Shown here in pieces: positions 38,946-47,363 of a stretch of 64,000 nucleotides of DNA. How positions within the stretch are numbered: position 1 is the stretch's first letter; each line of letters opens with the position of its first letter. Origin of the DNA: an uncultured Pseudomonadales bacterium. Its GTDB lineage: Bacteria > Pseudomonadota > Gammaproteobacteria > Pseudomonadales > Pseudohongiellaceae. Location of the stretch: positions 124,001 to 188,000 of the forward strand of contig CASIAB010000001.1 in assembly GCA_949372635.1 (NCBI GenBank), written 5' to 3'. A program made the position numbers and the translations under genes. The notes under the pieces are model-generated. The model saw only the letters and a list, made by a program, of their open reading frames with translations. It had not been told where the DNA came from and did not search any database.

Positions 38946-39488
38946 TTATACCTTAGGAAAGCCCAGCTCTTCCATCGTGCGGGTTAAATCCTTGCCTGCC
39001 GTTGCTGGCTTGGTCTCTTTATCTATTTTTAAGATAGTACCGTCGGAACCAATGTAGTAGGTCCAACGATTAGCGAAACCAGCCCCCATCAATACACCGT
39101 ATTCACTTGTCATCTCCTTTTCAGGATCTGCAAGAATTGGAAAACCAGCTGCATGCTCTTCAGCAAAAGCTGTATTGTCTTCTAGGGTATCTACACTGGC
39201 CATAAAGTAAGCAACGTCAAAACTTTCAATTTCTCTAGCACTGTCACGCAGCGCTTTGCATTGCATAGTTCATCCGCCGGTAAAGGCTTTAGGAAAGAAG
39301 GCAATCACTACAGGCTTCTCGCCCAGAAACTGGGACATGCTGTAGGTCTGGCCATCCGATGCCTGCAGTGTGAAATCAGGCGCTTTATCGCCAACTTCCA
39401 ATGCGGCAGCAAATTGACTTCCCAGCGCGACAGCAGCTAAAAGTGCTGCTAGCGTAAGCCGAGTTAGTCTATTAACAAATTGAGACAT
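38946..39488 (-). CDS. Periplasmic peroxiredoxin with predicted selenocysteine (in-frame UGA)
   Basis: Two adjacent frames in the same phase are separated only by a TGA at 39270-39272. Read through as selenocysteine they give one 180-residue protein: signal peptide (about 1-29), AhpC/TSA-type thioredoxin fold from VGDKAPDFTLQASDG, active site KAFTGG-U73-TMQC77, and a normal C-terminus with ASVDTLEDNTAFAEEH and FPILADPEKEM. Cys homologues of this type have Cys where U73 falls, with a nearby resolving Cys. An apparent bSECIS hairpin follows the UGA. The product should reduce peroxides in the periplasm. GGAG precedes the ATG. selA, selB, selC and selD are not in the window. The alternative, a nonsense mutation, would not explain the hairpin or the intact downstream half. 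Confidence 0.9.
39237..39272 (-). promoter_or_regulatory. Bacterial SECIS element (selenocysteine insertion hairpin)
   Basis: On the minus strand, 14 bases after the UGA, AGCGCUG (39255-39249) pairs with CAGUGCU (39243-39237). This gives seven pairs, one of them G-U, closed by the five-base loop CGUGA. The apical loop begins 21 bases after the UGA and has G as its second base. This agrees with the known bSECIS rules: loop roughly 16-37 bases downstream, with a G in the first two loop positions. A lower helix CAAU/AUUG can form after an internal loop. Confidence 0.82.
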
Positions 39489-39691
39489 AATCTACTCCGG
39501 TTGTTTAGCAAAGCCCCGAACGCGGAAGCGCCACGAGACAGGCCCATTGAACACTTTGTATCGGGAATTTTCCAGTAAAACTGGATTGAAACCTACTATT
39601 AACACTATAACCGAAGTCGTCTGGATGCAAATGGGCAGCGCAATGGGGTATACAAACATGGCAGGTGCCAGCGCATAGAGTTAAACGATGC

Positions 39692-40810
39692 CTAAAATCG
39701 CCGACGCGATCTAGACTGTCTAAGTAACTGGAAGGCCTGAGTCTCCAGATCGGCGATCTGAGCCTCCAGCTCGGCACGCCCCACCCGGCCAAGATCGGAG
39801 CTCTGATCGTAAATCTGCCTCAGTCTATCGATGGACTCCTGCACCGCCCTGGCGCGTCTATTCATAGCAATCTGTTTCGCATCCGCCTGCGATTGGCGGT
39901 AGCGTGGATTTTCCACTTGAACGTTGACGCATTCCCTGACGGTTTGCCCCGTAGCATTTCGCACATTGCGACAGCGCTGTTGATTGAGGTAGCGACTGAC
40001 TGTTCCTTCAAAGCTGGTATAGGGGGTACTAGCAATCGCTCTCGCCAAAACTAAGTCAGTCTCTGATTTACCCGTGATTATTCCAATCAGGTTCTTAGGC
40101 CTAGTGTCTGTTTGAATCTCAAGATTGTCCAAGAGTCGCTCATAGAAATCGCTAAGATCTTCGGCATTGCGCGAGTAAGAGCGATAGCCGAGATCGAGCA
40201 GGTTCTGTTGCAATAGACGTAATTTCCATTCTCCATAATTCTCCGCCGCCTCGAGATAGGCAAGATCACCTAGCTCATAGAAACGACTGCTAATGTGGTA
40301 GCGAAGCTCGTGCAGGTCGTCGGTTTCTTCCCAATTACTCAGCTGGCTGTTGCTCTTAATCAGAGAGGCAATGATAGGTAATTGTTCGTCGCTATAGAGT
40401 CCGGTATTGATGCGACTAATCTGTAGCGCATCTGTATACACCCTGATCGCCGATTCGAAGTCTTCAACTTCAACATACAGTGCAGCTAGATCGCCATATG
40501 CCTCTTGAAGCTGAGGCGAGTAAATCCCGTGACTACCCTGCATTTCATAGATGGCCTCTTGGCGCAAATTTAACTCTCTGGCAAACTCTGCATCACTCGT
40601 TCTTTCTTGCTCATTGCGCAGATCTTCCTCAGCTGAATCTATCGCCTCTTGGGTATTAAAGATCTCGAACTCCCGATCTGCAACCTGTTCCTGAGCCTGA
40701 GCCCCAACACTAAACTCGAAAACCAAAAACAACGCGAATGCCGCACACAGCAAAATCCCTAAAGACTTCTCGGTAAAGGATATTAGCCAGTTGTTGCCTG
40801 CTGTTTTCAT
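39692..40810 (-). CDS. Exported TPR-like helical protein of unknown function
   Basis: This protein of about 372 residues has a signal peptide ending GAQAQE and is otherwise almost all helical. A TPR-like unit sits at about 95-145 (QLQEAYGDLAALYVEVEDFESAIRVYTDAL), followed by long charged helices. Two Cys (QRCRNVRN and VRECVNV) flank a region rich in Asn and Arg that could form a disulfide. The ATG at 40810 is favoured; an in-frame ATG at 40840 is possible. No function is recognisable. Confidence 0.7.
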   Translation of the reverse strand: MKTAGNNWLISFTEKSLGILLCAAFALFLVFEFSVGAQAQEQVADREFEIFNTQEAIDSAEEDLRNEQERTSDAEFARELNLRQEAIYEMQGSHGIYSPQLQEAYGDLAALYVEVEDFESAIRVYTDALQISRINTGLYSDEQLPIIASLIKSNSQLSNWEETDDLHELRYHISSRFYELGDLAYLEAAENYGEWKLRLLQQNLLDLGYRSYSRNAEDLSDFYERLLDNLEIQTDTRPKNLIGIITGKSETDLVLARAIASTPYTSFEGTVSRYLNQQRCRNVRNATGQTVRECVNVQVENPRYRQSQADAKQIAMNRRARAVQESIDRLRQIYDQSSDLGRVGRAELEAQIADLETQAFQLLRQSRSRRRF

Positions 40811-41101
40811 AGCCTTCTCTAATTTGCTAACTCTCAGCATTTATAACTCGATTGATCTGAATCAATACTGAGCCAGTTAGCGTGCCGGAAACTAACCAAC
40901 ACTAACTCAGGGTTTTTATCTAAGCCATTTTTTTATGGACTTTCAATACTTAGCTACTACTAGCTGCGACATTTGATGTGACTATTTGCCACATACCAAT
41001 GGAGCCGATCAACTCGTATGCTACCCACCTTTGTTTAAAGCGCAAAACGCAGCCAATTCTAAACTGAAACAAGGAGGTTCGCAGTTAAGCGACCGAATTC
41101 A

Positions 41102-43261
41102 ATGAACCAATTCAAGCAATCAATCGCATTAAGTCTACTCTTCATTTCCACAAGCACAGCAGTCTATGCCCAGAATCAGGTCGAGGAAGTTGTGGTTATA
41201 GGCCGTCAGGAGTTTCTTGAGACCGAATTCACTGCAAGTCGCACCGGCTCCAACGTCGATGCCGCCAAGTTGATGAGCCAAGTTCCTGGCGGTGCGGCTA
41301 ATAACAACGGACCACTTACAGGGCAGATACAGTATCGCGGCATGTTCGGCCCCCGCATGAATGTTCGTGTCGACGGCATGCTCATTCACGGTGGCGGTCC
41401 AAACTGGATGGCACCTCCTCTGCACCACATCCCAGCGGGACTCATGGAAAAATTGGTGGTTGAGCAAGGTATCGCCTCTATTGCTACCGGCGGCGGCATA
41501 GGCGGTGCCGCGACTGCGTACTGGAAGCGTCCCGACTATAATTCCGGCAATGGCTGGAAATTTAGCGGCGATACTGAAACTGCCTTATCTAGCGTGGATG
41601 ACGGAACCAGCCTCTCCGGTGTTTTTGGCCTTAGCTCAGATTCGCAGCGCATCTATATAGTAGGCAGCGCCGATGACGGCGACGATTATGAGTCTGCCGA
41701 GGGTACGGTTGATGCCACACAGTACGAGAGAGATGTATTCGGCTTTGGTTATGGATTTCGCTCTGGCGTACATGAGTTCGAATTGAACCTGCATCGACTG
41801 GAAACGGAAGACACTGGCACACCCGGTTTACCAATGGATATCGATTGGTTCGATACCGAGGTATGGAATGCGAGCTATCGCACAGAAATTGGCAATATTG
41901 GGCTCTCTATTCAAGTCTACGGATCGGATATCGATCACGGCATGAGCAACTCTCTACTTCGCCCTACTCCGAATTTCTCTAATCTGTCGCTTCCTCCTTT
42001 CGTCGGCGATGATAATCGCGCGGTGTTAACTGCAAGCGAAGAGTCAGGATTTAAGATCACGTTTGATTGGGCAGTTGGCAACGGCACAATGCTCGCCGGC
42101 ATAGAAGGCAAAGATGCCGAGCACGATGCCACTGTTTATGATCCTGATTTCGCGCCCTTCCTCGTTAATAATTTCAACGGATCCGATGTTGAGACCCTGG
42201 CGATATTTGGGCAGTGGTCTTCATTTGTAGGCCAACGCGCTTATCTGGAAGCAGGCTTTCGTTCTGAGAATATAGACATGAACACCGGAACGGTAGACGC
42301 CTTCCCCGCCAGGCTTGTCGACATGAACCCAGCGATGTGGCCAATGGGCACTCCGCCGCGCGCTGTCTTCCTGCTTCGCGAAGGATTTAATGCGGCAGAT
42401 CGCAGCCAGACTGATAACAACCTAGACTGGGTAGTGAAGGGTCGCTATCAAGCAACGGACAATTTAGTAGTGGAGCTTGGCTTCGCTCAGAAGATGCGCT
42501 CGCCAATCTATCAGGAACGCTATCTGTGGATTCCGCTTGAGGCGAACGCGGGCATCGGTGACGGCAACAACTATGTGGGCAACCCCGAACTCGACCCCGA
42601 GAAGTCACGGCAAATCGAATTAGGTTTCGATTGGGTAGTAGGCGATTTCTATTTCTCCCCAAGAATCTTCCACCGCAATGTGGATGACTACATCCAAGGA
42701 GTTGCGGCCACGAACATGGCCGTAATCGGCGTAAGCGCGAATGCAAACGGCGACCCAACTCCGCTGATATTTACCAATACCAAGGCTGAATTTAGCGGGT
42801 TAGATATGACTTTCGGCACAAGGATCAATTCTAACTGGCGCGTCGAAGGCATCGCATCCATGGTAGATGGCGATCGAGAAGACATCAGCGACAACATCTA
42901 CCGTACTGCACCAAGCAGCGCGCGAGCTTCATTGTTCTACGAGGCCAACAGATTCAACGCGACGATCGAGCAGGTATTTGTTGCGGAGCAGGACGACTTG
43001 TCACGTACCAACACCTTCGATTCTCTAAACCCGAACAACTCTTTCGTAAAGACTCACGGCTATGCGCTCACCAATGTGTATCTCACCTGGTTGATAAGCG
43101 ACGAGCTGACAATCACGACAGGCGCAGAAAATCTTTTCGATGAGGATTACAGCGATCACCTTACGGGATTCAACCGAGTCATCGGTAGCGAAGTGTCAGT
43201 AGGCAGCCGCATGCTGGGTCAGGGCGTAAATTTCTTCGGTCGCCTGCAGTACAAGTGGTAA
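41102..43261 (+). CDS. TonB-dependent outer-membrane receptor, OprC/NosA-like
   Basis: This 719-residue protein has a signal peptide (about 1-23) and a TonB-box-like QVEEVVVIGR. The plug domain (QIQYRGMFGPRMNVRVDGM) leads into a 22-strand barrel ending in aromatic FFGRLQYKW. The plug contains Met/His-rich stretches (GMLIHGGGPNWMAPPLHH) that resemble copper receptors of the OprC/NosA group, so copper is a possible ligand, but this is not proven. It is followed by an inverted-repeat terminator, then a quinoprotein on the same strand. Confidence 0.9.
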   Translation: MNQFKQSIALSLLFISTSTAVYAQNQVEEVVVIGRQEFLETEFTASRTGSNVDAAKLMSQVPGGAANNNGPLTGQIQYRGMFGPRMNVRVDGMLIHGGGPNWMAPPLHHIPAGLMEKLVVEQGIASIATGGGIGGAATAYWKRPDYNSGNGWKFSGDTETALSSVDDGTSLSGVFGLSSDSQRIYIVGSADDGDDYESAEGTVDATQYERDVFGFGYGFRSGVHEFELNLHRLETEDTGTPGLPMDIDWFDTEVWNASYRTEIGNIGLSIQVYGSDIDHGMSNSLLRPTPNFSNLSLPPFVGDDNRAVLTASEESGFKITFDWAVGNGTMLAGIEGKDAEHDATVYDPDFAPFLVNNFNGSDVETLAIFGQWSSFVGQRAYLEAGFRSENIDMNTGTVDAFPARLVDMNPAMWPMGTPPRAVFLLREGFNAADRSQTDNNLDWVVKGRYQATDNLVVELGFAQKMRSPIYQERYLWIPLEANAGIGDGNNYVGNPELDPEKSRQIELGFDWVVGDFYFSPRIFHRNVDDYIQGVAATNMAVIGVSANANGDPTPLIFTNTKAEFSGLDMTFGTRINSNWRVEGIASMVDGDREDISDNIYRTAPSSARASLFYEANRFNATIEQVFVAEQDDLSRTNTFDSLNPNNSFVKTHGYALTNVYLTWLISDELTITTGAENLFDEDYSDHLTGFNRVIGSEVSVGSRMLGQGVNFFGRLQYKW

Positions 43262-43311
43262 GGAGTTTCGATATTAGGCTGAATTGGTTTAGATTTTAGG
43301 GCTATCAAGAG

Positions 43312-43353
43312 AGTCTCCGCTCAAATCTCTTTTCAGCCGCAGGGGCGGAGACT
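43312..43353 (+). terminator. Probable terminator of the TonB receptor gene
   Basis: AGTCTCCGC (43312-43320) and GCGGAGACT (43345-43353) form a perfect 9-bp inverted repeat with a 24-base loop. T-rich sequence follows, 50 bases after the receptor stop. The loop is long for a classical terminator. Confidence 0.5.
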
Positions 43354-43381
43354 TCTTCATTTGTGCTCAGAGAGAATTTTT

Positions 43382-43682
43382 ATGATAACTAACGTAGCCT
43401 TACTTACCGTCGCGACGCCGCTGCGTTTGACCAATTCGAACGGCGGGCAGGTGCAATCATGGCGGCCGAATAGACTCAGCCTTCCGCCCCGATGTAACGG
43501 GTTCTGAAGCCGTGCAGTCTGTCGATGAGATTCATGTCTTGAAGTCCCCAAGTCATGAGGCGTTCGATCTCTACAGAAGTGACGACAAACTGCTCGCCTT
43601 AGCCCCGCTCAGAGAAAAAGCGATTAGTCAGTCCATCGTCTATATCTCCACCACCGAGGTAGATTACGCTGCGCAGGAATAG
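43382..43682 (+). pseudogene. Degraded DUF1330-like gene with two frameshifts
   Basis: Three successive phases contribute to one DUF1330-like protein. MITNVALLTV opens at 43382. A shift near 43411 leads to DAAAFDQFERRAGAIM. A second shift near 43460-43470 leads to GGRIDSAFRPDVTG, then EIHVLKSPSHEAFDLYRSDD, and the frame ends at a TAG at 43680. The last part has the DUF1330 pattern of a strand followed by P-S-x-E-A-F-x-x-Y-R. Each shift needs one base restored, so this looks like decay rather than a single read error. The family has no agreed function. Confidence 0.6.
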
Positions 43683-43940
43683 CCCCCGCAGCACTATCCC
43701 TTGCACTTGCAGCGTCACAGTTCAGCCTTGTCCAAGCGCATCCCTGCACTTTCACCTTAGATCTTCTCAACTCCCCCCGCCATCGCCACGATGTCACATG
43801 ACAAAACAAAAAAGCTGCGCTACTCTCAATGAGTATATTTGTTATCTTTCGTTAACCTTTTACCAAACAAAATTGTCTTCTCTGAACGAATTAGCAAAAT
43901 AGACTAGCAAGCATCGCTTCCCCAATAGGAGGATCAAACA

Positions 43941-45944
43941 ATGATAAGAATGTGCCAATTATTAAATACTTCAGCAAGTTTACTGCTGGCATCTCTAGCG
44001 GCTGTAGCCAGCGCCCAGCAAGATAGCGTCGAATGGACTACTCTGGGCAATGACTTTGCTCATACGCGATTCTCACCTTCTGAAGAAATCACCGCCGAGA
44101 ATTTCAGTGATCTAGAAGTCGCGTGGCAATGGGACGGGTCGAGCTTCCAAGCACAGAGCGGTCGCTCCACACCGAGCTATATTAACGGTCGAATGTATAC
44201 GGTAGCGGGCGCACGTCGCCACGTCGTTGCAATTGATCCTAAGACCGGCGAAACAATCTGGTCCTACAGAGAGCCAGATACCGAGCGTTATCAGTATTCG
44301 ATGCGTGCCGATTACGGCAAGGGCGTGGGCTTCGGTCAGGTCGATGGCAAAGACATCATCTACATTATCTCTCCGGGATTTTTCCTCACAGCACTCGATG
44401 CTGAAACCGGCGCCCCACTGGAAGGCTTCGGCAATCCAGTGCCTATAGATGGCTTTCCTGACACAGGTGTAGTCGATCTGCTTGCAGATCTGGGCCATCC
44501 TTATGATCCCTATAAAGGCATCCCTTTGGAGCGAGGCTACATTACCTCCTCGTCACCACCAATAGTCGTGAATGACGTTGTTATCGTGGGCAATTCAGCC
44601 GAACAGGGCTACAACCAATCAAGAATTGAGAACGTTCCTGGCGATATGCTGGGCTACGATGCACGCACTGGCGAGTTCCTTTGGAAGTTCAATGTGATTC
44701 CTCAGCCGGGTGAATACGGACACGAGACCTGGGAAAACGATGCCTGGCAATACACAGGTGACATCTCATCATGGGCACCAATCTCAGCTGATCCCGAATT
44801 GGGCCTGATCTACATACCCACCAACGGCGTGACTATTGATTACTACGGTGGACACCACCCCGGAGACAATCTCTACGGCACAAGCTTGATAGCCTTGAAC
44901 GCTAGAACCGGCGAGCGAGCATGGCACTTCCAGATCGTGCATCACGATATCTGGAACTTCGATCTACCGACCGCGCCTATTCTGCTAGACGTGAACACCG
45001 AGCAAGGGCCTACCAAAATCGTGGCGCAGCCTACGAAACAAGGTTTGGTGTACACCTTCAACAGAGAAACCGGCGAACCTATCTGGCCTATTGAAGAAGT
45101 GCCATTCCCTTCCTCGATCGTCCCGGGAGAACAACTCGCTGCGACACAACCGATTCCAACAAAGCCAGCACCATTTGATATGCAGGGGCTTAGTGTAGAT
45201 ACGCTGGTGGACTTTACGCCGGAGATTCACGCACAAGCGGTTGCTGCAGTAGCAGAATATCAGTTAGGGCCACTGTTTAATCCACCCCTGCATAGAGACA
45301 ATCCGCTGGGTAAAATCTCTTCGATGATCTGTCCTTCCGGTGCAGTGAATATTACGCATCCATCTGTGGCCGACCCAACAACAGGTATCTTATATGTCAC
45401 GTCACGCTCGAGCTGTTCTGCTCGACCGCTAGTATCTGGCGAAGAAGCAGACACCTACTACGATGCACCAACGGGCACGACGTTGTCGCAATATGCGGCG
45501 GGTCGCGGCGGGCCAACCCCGAGACATCCGTTAGGCATTCCTCTTTGGAAGCCACCCTATAGCCGCATCACGGCGATAGACATGAACACAGGCGAGCATC
45601 TTTGGATGATTCCAACGGGTGAGACGCCTGCGCGCATCGCTAACCTACCTCAGTTGCAAGGTATCGATATTGGCAACACAGGGACGGGAAATGCCGTGCC
45701 TATGGTAGCCACAGCGAATCTGCTGCTATATTCCGATGTGGATGGCGCTGGAACACCGCAGCTGTTTGCCATCGACAAGGCAACAGGCGAAGAGGTAGGT
45801 CGAGTAGAAGTGCCAGCGGCAAGCCGCTACGGCATGAGCTCTTGGACGCACGAGGGACACCAATACGTGATCCTTCAGACTGGAAGCACGCTAACCGCCA
45901 TGGCTATGCCCGGCGCAGCAGTGGGCAGTTCTGGCGCACATTAA
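43941..45944 (+). CDS. PQQ-dependent dehydrogenase (quinoprotein), periplasmic
   Basis: This 667-residue protein has a signal peptide (about 1-26) and propeller repeats including AIDPKTGETIW, YDARTGEFLW, ALNARTGERAW and AIDMNTGEHLW. The HHDIWNFDLP segment is the family landmark. A cysteine pair (MICPSG, SSCSAR) occurs in an insertion in the C-terminal third. No heme motif or membrane domain is present. It differs clearly from the paralogue at 14290, so substrates probably differ. AGGAGG precedes the ATG. Confidence 0.92.
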   Translation: MIRMCQLLNTSASLLLASLAAVASAQQDSVEWTTLGNDFAHTRFSPSEEITAENFSDLEVAWQWDGSSFQAQSGRSTPSYINGRMYTVAGARRHVVAIDPKTGETIWSYREPDTERYQYSMRADYGKGVGFGQVDGKDIIYIISPGFFLTALDAETGAPLEGFGNPVPIDGFPDTGVVDLLADLGHPYDPYKGIPLERGYITSSSPPIVVNDVVIVGNSAEQGYNQSRIENVPGDMLGYDARTGEFLWKFNVIPQPGEYGHETWENDAWQYTGDISSWAPISADPELGLIYIPTNGVTIDYYGGHHPGDNLYGTSLIALNARTGERAWHFQIVHHDIWNFDLPTAPILLDVNTEQGPTKIVAQPTKQGLVYTFNRETGEPIWPIEEVPFPSSIVPGEQLAATQPIPTKPAPFDMQGLSVDTLVDFTPEIHAQAVAAVAEYQLGPLFNPPLHRDNPLGKISSMICPSGAVNITHPSVADPTTGILYVTSRSSCSARPLVSGEEADTYYDAPTGTTLSQYAAGRGGPTPRHPLGIPLWKPPYSRITAIDMNTGEHLWMIPTGETPARIANLPQLQGIDIGNTGTGNAVPMVATANLLLYSDVDGAGTPQLFAIDKATGEEVGRVEVPAASRYGMSSWTHEGHQYVILQTGSTLTAMAMPGAAVGSSGAH

Positions 45945-45992
45945 CTAGTTAAATCTATTGAATAAGAAACCTTACAATCAAGGAGTAGAACT

Positions 45993-46646
45993 ATGAACAA
46001 GAAACTAATATTAGCTTCCGCTATAGCAATTTCGGCAGCAGCCACGTTTAGCACGATCAACTCACAAGAAAATGAAATGAGCTTCTTCATTACAAGCGTG
46101 GGATCTGGTGACGGCGCAAACCTTGGTGGCCTTGCCGGAGCAGATGCGCATTGTGCGACACTGGCCTCAGCAGCAGGGTCGCGCGGCAAGACATGGGTTG
46201 CCTATTTAAGCTCTCATGAGACTGCAAACTCTCCGCGCGTTAATGCGCGAGAGCGAATTGGCTTCGGCCCTTGGTACAACGCCGAAGGAATTGAAGTTGC
46301 TAGCACTCTGAACAACCTGCATAGCGATTACATGCAGCTAGGCAAGGCGAACTCTCTTACCGAGAATGGCGACACTGTAAACGGTCGCGGTGACAGCCCC
46401 AATCAGCATGACATCCTTACCGGCTCATCTCTAAGCGGCCGCCTCTTAGACGATGGTGCGAACCATACATGCAACAATTGGACGAGCAACGGTGAAGGCT
46501 CCGCGCAGGTTGGTCACTTCGATAGAACTGGTGGTGGAGCGAACCCAACTTCTTGGAACAACGCGCATGGTTCAAGAGGTTGCGGTCAAGCCGACCTAGT
46601 TGCAACAGGTGGCGCCGGCTACTTCTACTGCTTTGCTAACGACTAG
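45993..46646 (+). CDS. Exported lectin-like (collagenase NC10/endostatin-fold) protein
   Basis: This 217-residue protein has a signal peptide (about 1-25). The mature part follows a recurrent bacterial pattern related to the C-type-lectin/endostatin fold: GGLAGADAHCATLA, KTWVAYLSS, NARERIGFGPWYN, and a C-terminal SWNNAHGSRGCGQ then GGAGYFYCFA. The four Cys could form two disulfides. A sugar- or surface-binding role is possible but unproven. AAGGAG precedes the ATG. It lies 48 bases after the quinoprotein and is closed by a strong terminator, so the two probably share an mRNA. Confidence 0.85.
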   Translation: MNKKLILASAIAISAAATFSTINSQENEMSFFITSVGSGDGANLGGLAGADAHCATLASAAGSRGKTWVAYLSSHETANSPRVNARERIGFGPWYNAEGIEVASTLNNLHSDYMQLGKANSLTENGDTVNGRGDSPNQHDILTGSSLSGRLLDDGANHTCNNWTSNGEGSAQVGHFDRTGGGANPTSWNNAHGSRGCGQADLVATGGAGYFYCFAND

Positions 46647-46672
46647 TCTTCTGCAATTCAGTGATATCTATA

Positions 46673-46711
46673 AAATGGTGTTGTCGTAAAAGACAACGCC
46701 ATTTATTTTTT
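46673..46711 (+). terminator. Rho-independent terminator
   Basis: AAATGGTGTTGTC pairs with GACAACGCCATTT (13 positions, one G-U) around a six-base loop, and T-rich sequence follows. It lies 27 bases after the lectin-like gene and separates it from the GST. Confidence 0.85.
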
Positions 46712-46731
46712 GAAGGCAGGAGGAATAATCA

Positions 46732-47361
46732 ATGAAACTTTACGGCATGGGCCAATCACGATCCTTTCGTGCTCTGTGGGCTCTTGAAGAAAGCGGGCTT
46801 GATTACGAATATATAAACACTACCCTACGCACTAATAGCAGCGAGAGTAATAGCGCGAAGCATCCCAGCTATCTGGAACTGAACGTACAGGGAAAAGTAC
46901 CGACTCTGGTAGATGCTGATCTTGTATTGACCGAAAGCTTCGCGATATTGAACTACATCGCACGAAATGCACCTGATTCTGGCTTGCTGCCTAAAATAAG
47001 TACGCCAGCCTATGCAAGACTAGACGAGCTGACCTATTTTATCTTGGCCGAACTGGAACAACCACTCTGGTCCAAAGGCAAGCACATGTTTGCACTGCCA
47101 GAAGAAGTTAGAATTCCAGCGATGTTCGATACTGCCAAATTCGAATTCGATAAGGCGGTGAGAACGCTAGACCATTTGTTGCCAGAGACGGACAGCAAGT
47201 ACGCAATCGGTAACAGCTTTTGCATCGCAGACCTTCTTCTAGCACATACGTTTAATTGGGCGATCCGTTTCGAGTTCAACGTGCCCGACAAATATATTGC
47301 ACTGCGTGACCAACACTATCAAAGGCCCGCTGCCCAACGAGCAATGGCAGTCGCCGAATAG
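46732..47361 (+). CDS. Glutathione S-transferase
   Basis: This 209-residue protein begins MKLYGMGQSRSFRALWALEESG, the GST N-terminal domain with the catalytic-region Ser. NVQGKVPTLVD and LTESFAILNYIA form the glutathione-binding part. The helical C-terminal domain includes GNSFCIADLLLAHTFNW. It is a different subfamily from the GST at 7126. AGGAGG precedes the ATG. The next gene starts two bases after its stop. Confidence 0.92.
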   Translation: MKLYGMGQSRSFRALWALEESGLDYEYINTTLRTNSSESNSAKHPSYLELNVQGKVPTLVDADLVLTESFAILNYIARNAPDSGLLPKISTPAYARLDELTYFILAELEQPLWSKGKHMFALPEEVRIPAMFDTAKFEFDKAVRTLDHLLPETDSKYAIGNSFCIADLLLAHTFNWAIRFEFNVPDKYIALRDQHYQRPAAQRAMAVAE

Positions 47362-47363
47362 AA

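Noticed and set aside
39270..39272. UGA read as a nonsense mutation splitting the peroxiredoxin into two genes or a pseudogene
   Set aside because: The phase is unbroken, the codon sits at the peroxidatic position, the downstream half is fully conserved, and a SECIS-like hairpin follows at the correct distance.
39505..39792. Minus-strand frame overlapping the end of the TPR-like gene
   Set aside because: It overlaps a better-supported gene in another phase and its sequence is low-information and Arg/Trp-rich, typical of a shadow frame.
42387..42758. Long antisense frame inside the TonB receptor gene
   Set aside because: Arg/Cys/Pro-rich composition and full overlap with a convincing receptor mark it as a shadow.
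45945..45960. Palindrome TTAACTAGTTAA just after the quinoprotein stop, considered as an operator or attachment site
   Set aside because: It contains the stop-codon region, is A/T simple, and has no repeat elsewhere or mobile gene nearby.
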